Of a stretch of DNA of 6,903 bases, positions 5,367 through 6,903 are shown one piece after another. Numbering within the stretch: the first letter of the stretch is position 1; every line of letters starts with the position of its first letter. Below the pieces are notes generated by a model. The model searched no databases, was not told the origin of the DNA, and worked only from the letters and a program-made list of their open reading frames with translations. Position numbers and translations under genes: made by a program. The DNA comes from Pseudolysinimonas_A sp965653335 (GTDB lineage Bacteria > Actinomycetota > Actinomycetes > Actinomycetales > Microbacteriaceae), in contig CBFGZU010000093.1 of the NCBI GenBank assembly GCA_965653335.1, positions 1 through 6,903 on the forward strand, read 5' to 3'.

Positions 5367-6677
5367 ATGGCGACGAGCGGTCACGAAACGGGCGAGCTCG
5401 AGGCGACCGCCGCGATCGCGCGTGACCTGATCCGCTTCGAGACCGTCAATTGGGGCGGCGGCCGCAGCAACGGCGAGACCGAAGCCGCCGAGTACGTCGC
5501 CGCGAAGCTCGAAGCCCTCGGGCTGACCCCGCAACTCTTCGACTCGGAACCGGGCCGCACGAGCGTCGTCGCGCGAGTGCCGGGCCGTGATCCGGAGCGT
5601 CCGGCGATGGTGCTGCACGGTCATCTCGACGTCGTGCCGGCCGATCCGGCGAACTGGAGCGTCGACCCCTTCGAGGGCGTCATCAACGACGGCATGCTGT
5701 GGGGCCGCGGAGCGGTCGACATGAAGGACATGGATGCCATGATCCTGACGTCGCTCGGCGACATCCTTTCCGCGGGGGAACTGCCGGCGCGGGACCTCGT
5801 CGTCGCGTTCTTCGCCGACGAAGAGAACGGCGGCGTCTACGGTTCGCACTTCATGGTCGACGAGCATCCGGAGCTGTTCGTCGGCGCCACGGAGGCGGTG
5901 AGCGAGGTCGGCGGCTACTCGATCGACCTCGCCGGCACGCGCGCGTACCTGCTGCAGACGGGGGAGAAGGCACTCCTCTGGATCAAACTCGTCGCTCGCG
6001 GTACGGCGGCGCATGGCTCGCGCGTGATCCGCGACAACGCGGTCACGAAGCTCGCCGACGCGGTCGCGAAACTGGGGCGCGAGGAATGGCCCGTGCACCT
6101 CACCGCGACGACGCGCGACCAGCTGAAGCGGCTCGCCGAGATCCTCGGGGGCGACGCCGCCGATCCGGATGCGCTCATCTCTCAAGCCGGAACGGCGGCT
6201 GGTTTCTTGCAGGCCGGCATCCACGTGACCACCAACCCGACGGTGCTCGAGGCGGGCTACAAGCACAACGTCATCCCCGACCGTGCTGAGGCGCTCATCG
6301 ACACCCGGCCGTTCCCGGGGCGCGAAGACGAGGTGCTCGCGCGCATCCGCGAGATCGTCGGGCCCGAGATCGAGATCGAGATCGTGCACCACGACATCGG
6401 CATGGAGGGGTCGTTCGACGGCCCCCTCGTAGATGCGATGGTCGCCTCGCTGCATCGCTTCGACCCGGGCGCACCCGTGCTGCCGTATCTGATGAGCGGC
6501 GGCACCGACAACAAGGCACTCGCGAAGCTCGGCATCACGGGCTACGGGTTCGCGCCACTCAAGCTCGGGCCGGAGCTGGATTTCCCGGCGATGTTCCACG
6601 GCGTCGATGAGCGCGTGCCGCTCGAAGCTCTCGCGTTCGGCCGCACCGTGCTCGCCGACTTTCTGCGGACCTGCTGA
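5367..6677 (+). CDS. M20 family metallopeptidase/amidohydrolase
   Basis: A 436-residue di-metal hydrolase of the M20/M25/M40 group, which removes residues from small peptides or deacylates amino acids. The exact substrate (dipeptide, N-acyl amino acid or succinyl-diaminopimelate type) cannot be told from sequence. All usual active-site residues are visible: HGHLDVV with His86 and Asp88, RGAVDMK with bridging Asp118, DEENGG with catalytic Glu152 and ligand Glu153, Glu180 in SEVGG, and His411 in MFHGVDE. The lid/dimerisation domain spans about 200-310, including the TAAHGSR segment (213-219). I chose the ATG at 5367. The frame is open from 5271, but that upstream stretch contains the -10-like TAGCCT and reads as intergenic. 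A membrane protein gene follows after 6 bases, probably in the same operon. No signal peptide is seen, so it should be cytosolic. Confidence 0.93.
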   Translation: MATSGHETGELEATAAIARDLIRFETVNWGGGRSNGETEAAEYVAAKLEALGLTPQLFDSEPGRTSVVARVPGRDPERPAMVLHGHLDVVPADPANWSVDPFEGVINDGMLWGRGAVDMKDMDAMILTSLGDILSAGELPARDLVVAFFADEENGGVYGSHFMVDEHPELFVGATEAVSEVGGYSIDLAGTRAYLLQTGEKALLWIKLVARGTAAHGSRVIRDNAVTKLADAVAKLGREEWPVHLTATTRDQLKRLAEILGGDAADPDALISQAGTAAGFLQAGIHVTTNPTVLEAGYKHNVIPDRAEALIDTRPFPGREDEVLARIREIVGPEIEIEIVHHDIGMEGSFDGPLVDAMVASLHRFDPGAPVLPYLMSGGTDNKALAKLGITGYGFAPLKLGPELDFPAMFHGVDERVPLEALAFGRTVLADFLRTC

Positions 6678-6683
6678 CTCACG

Positions 6684-6903
6684 ATGTCGATCCCGACCCG
6701 AACCGCGCCGCCGACGCTGCCGACCCGACGCAACACCTCTCCCGCGCGTTACGTCATCGCCGGAGTCGTTCTCGTCGCGGGGATGGCGGCGCTGCGGGTC
6801 TTCGCGCCGGATGCGGGCGGCATCCAGCTCGGCGACATCGCGCAGGATTTCGTCACCCTCTCGCTCGCCGTCATCATCGAGTCGATCCCGTTCGTGTTCC
6901 TCG
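6684..6903 (+). CDS. Probable permease (ArsP_1/DUF318-like), N-terminal part
   Basis: Seventy-three codons are present, open to the window edge. A short basic, proline- and threonine-rich head (MSIPTRTAPPTLPTRR) precedes a membrane segment at about 22-39 (YVIAGVVLVAGMAALRVF). A second hydrophobic segment begins near residue 56 as FVTLSLAVIIESIPFVFL. That second segment resembles the first conserved helix of the ArsP_1/DUF318 predicted permeases. The substrate is unknown. The ATG follows the M20 stop by 6 bases without a clear Shine-Dalgarno, so it is probably co-transcribed and may depend on reinitiation. The family call rests on a short segment and is moderate; that it is a membrane protein is more certain. 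Confidence 0.68.
   Translation, partial: MSIPTRTAPPTLPTRRNTSPARYVIAGVVLVAGMAALRVFAPDAGGIQLGDIAQDFVTLSLAVIIESIPFVFL

Noticed and set aside
4512..6599. A 695-codon minus-strand open frame across the right half
   Set aside because: It is antisense to the YdeI-family and M20 genes, both with clear family motifs, and it runs into the tRNA. Its translation is Arg/Asp/Glu/Val-rich with no recognisable domain, as expected for an antisense frame in GC-rich DNA.
1..6903. CRISPR array, transposase or phage genes
   Set aside because: No regularly spaced direct repeats, no transposase-like or phage-like product, and no att-like duplication of the tRNA 3' end was seen.

Overview
The window comes from a high-GC actinobacterium. 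Several traits fit Microbacteriaceae: GC-rich codon use, leaderless-looking starts, an actinobacterial LexA box and a very high density of the hexamer GGATGC/GCATCC. The family assignment is inference.

Left part (1-4366, mostly minus strand): an SOS mutagenesis locus in two transcription units. imuB (745-2310) runs into dnaE2 (1-745, cut by the window edge) with a one-base TGATG overlap. About 1.3 kb away, imuA (3584-4366) runs into a DUF1905 gene (3288-3587) with a four-base GTGA overlap. Each unit starts at a LexA/SOS box (2303-2318 and 4359-4374) that contains the ATG itself, and both proteins begin MFES. Between the units lie a plus-strand VOC-fold gene (2354-2698), divergent from imuB, and about 590 bases with no convincing intact gene (2699-3287). 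That gap holds an inverted repeat and possible traces of an eroded coding region.

Middle (4432-4555): a minus-strand tRNA-Leu(GAG) followed by a strong hairpin terminator, which insulates it from imuA.

Right part (4662-6903, plus strand): a YdeI/OmdA-family protein, an M20 metallopeptidase with a full set of metal ligands, and, 6 bases after it, the first 73 codons of a membrane protein resembling the ArsP_1/DUF318 permeases.

How it fits together: by the mycobacterial model, ImuA, the catalytically dead Y-family protein ImuB and the polymerase DnaE2 form a damage-induced translesion mutasome. The sequence predicts LexA control of all three genes, plus the DUF1905 gene coupled to imuA. The right-hand genes look like ordinary metabolism and transport with no visible link to SOS. 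A recurring layout stands out: in four genes a -10-like hexamer sits exactly 7 bases before the ATG, suggesting leaderless mRNAs.
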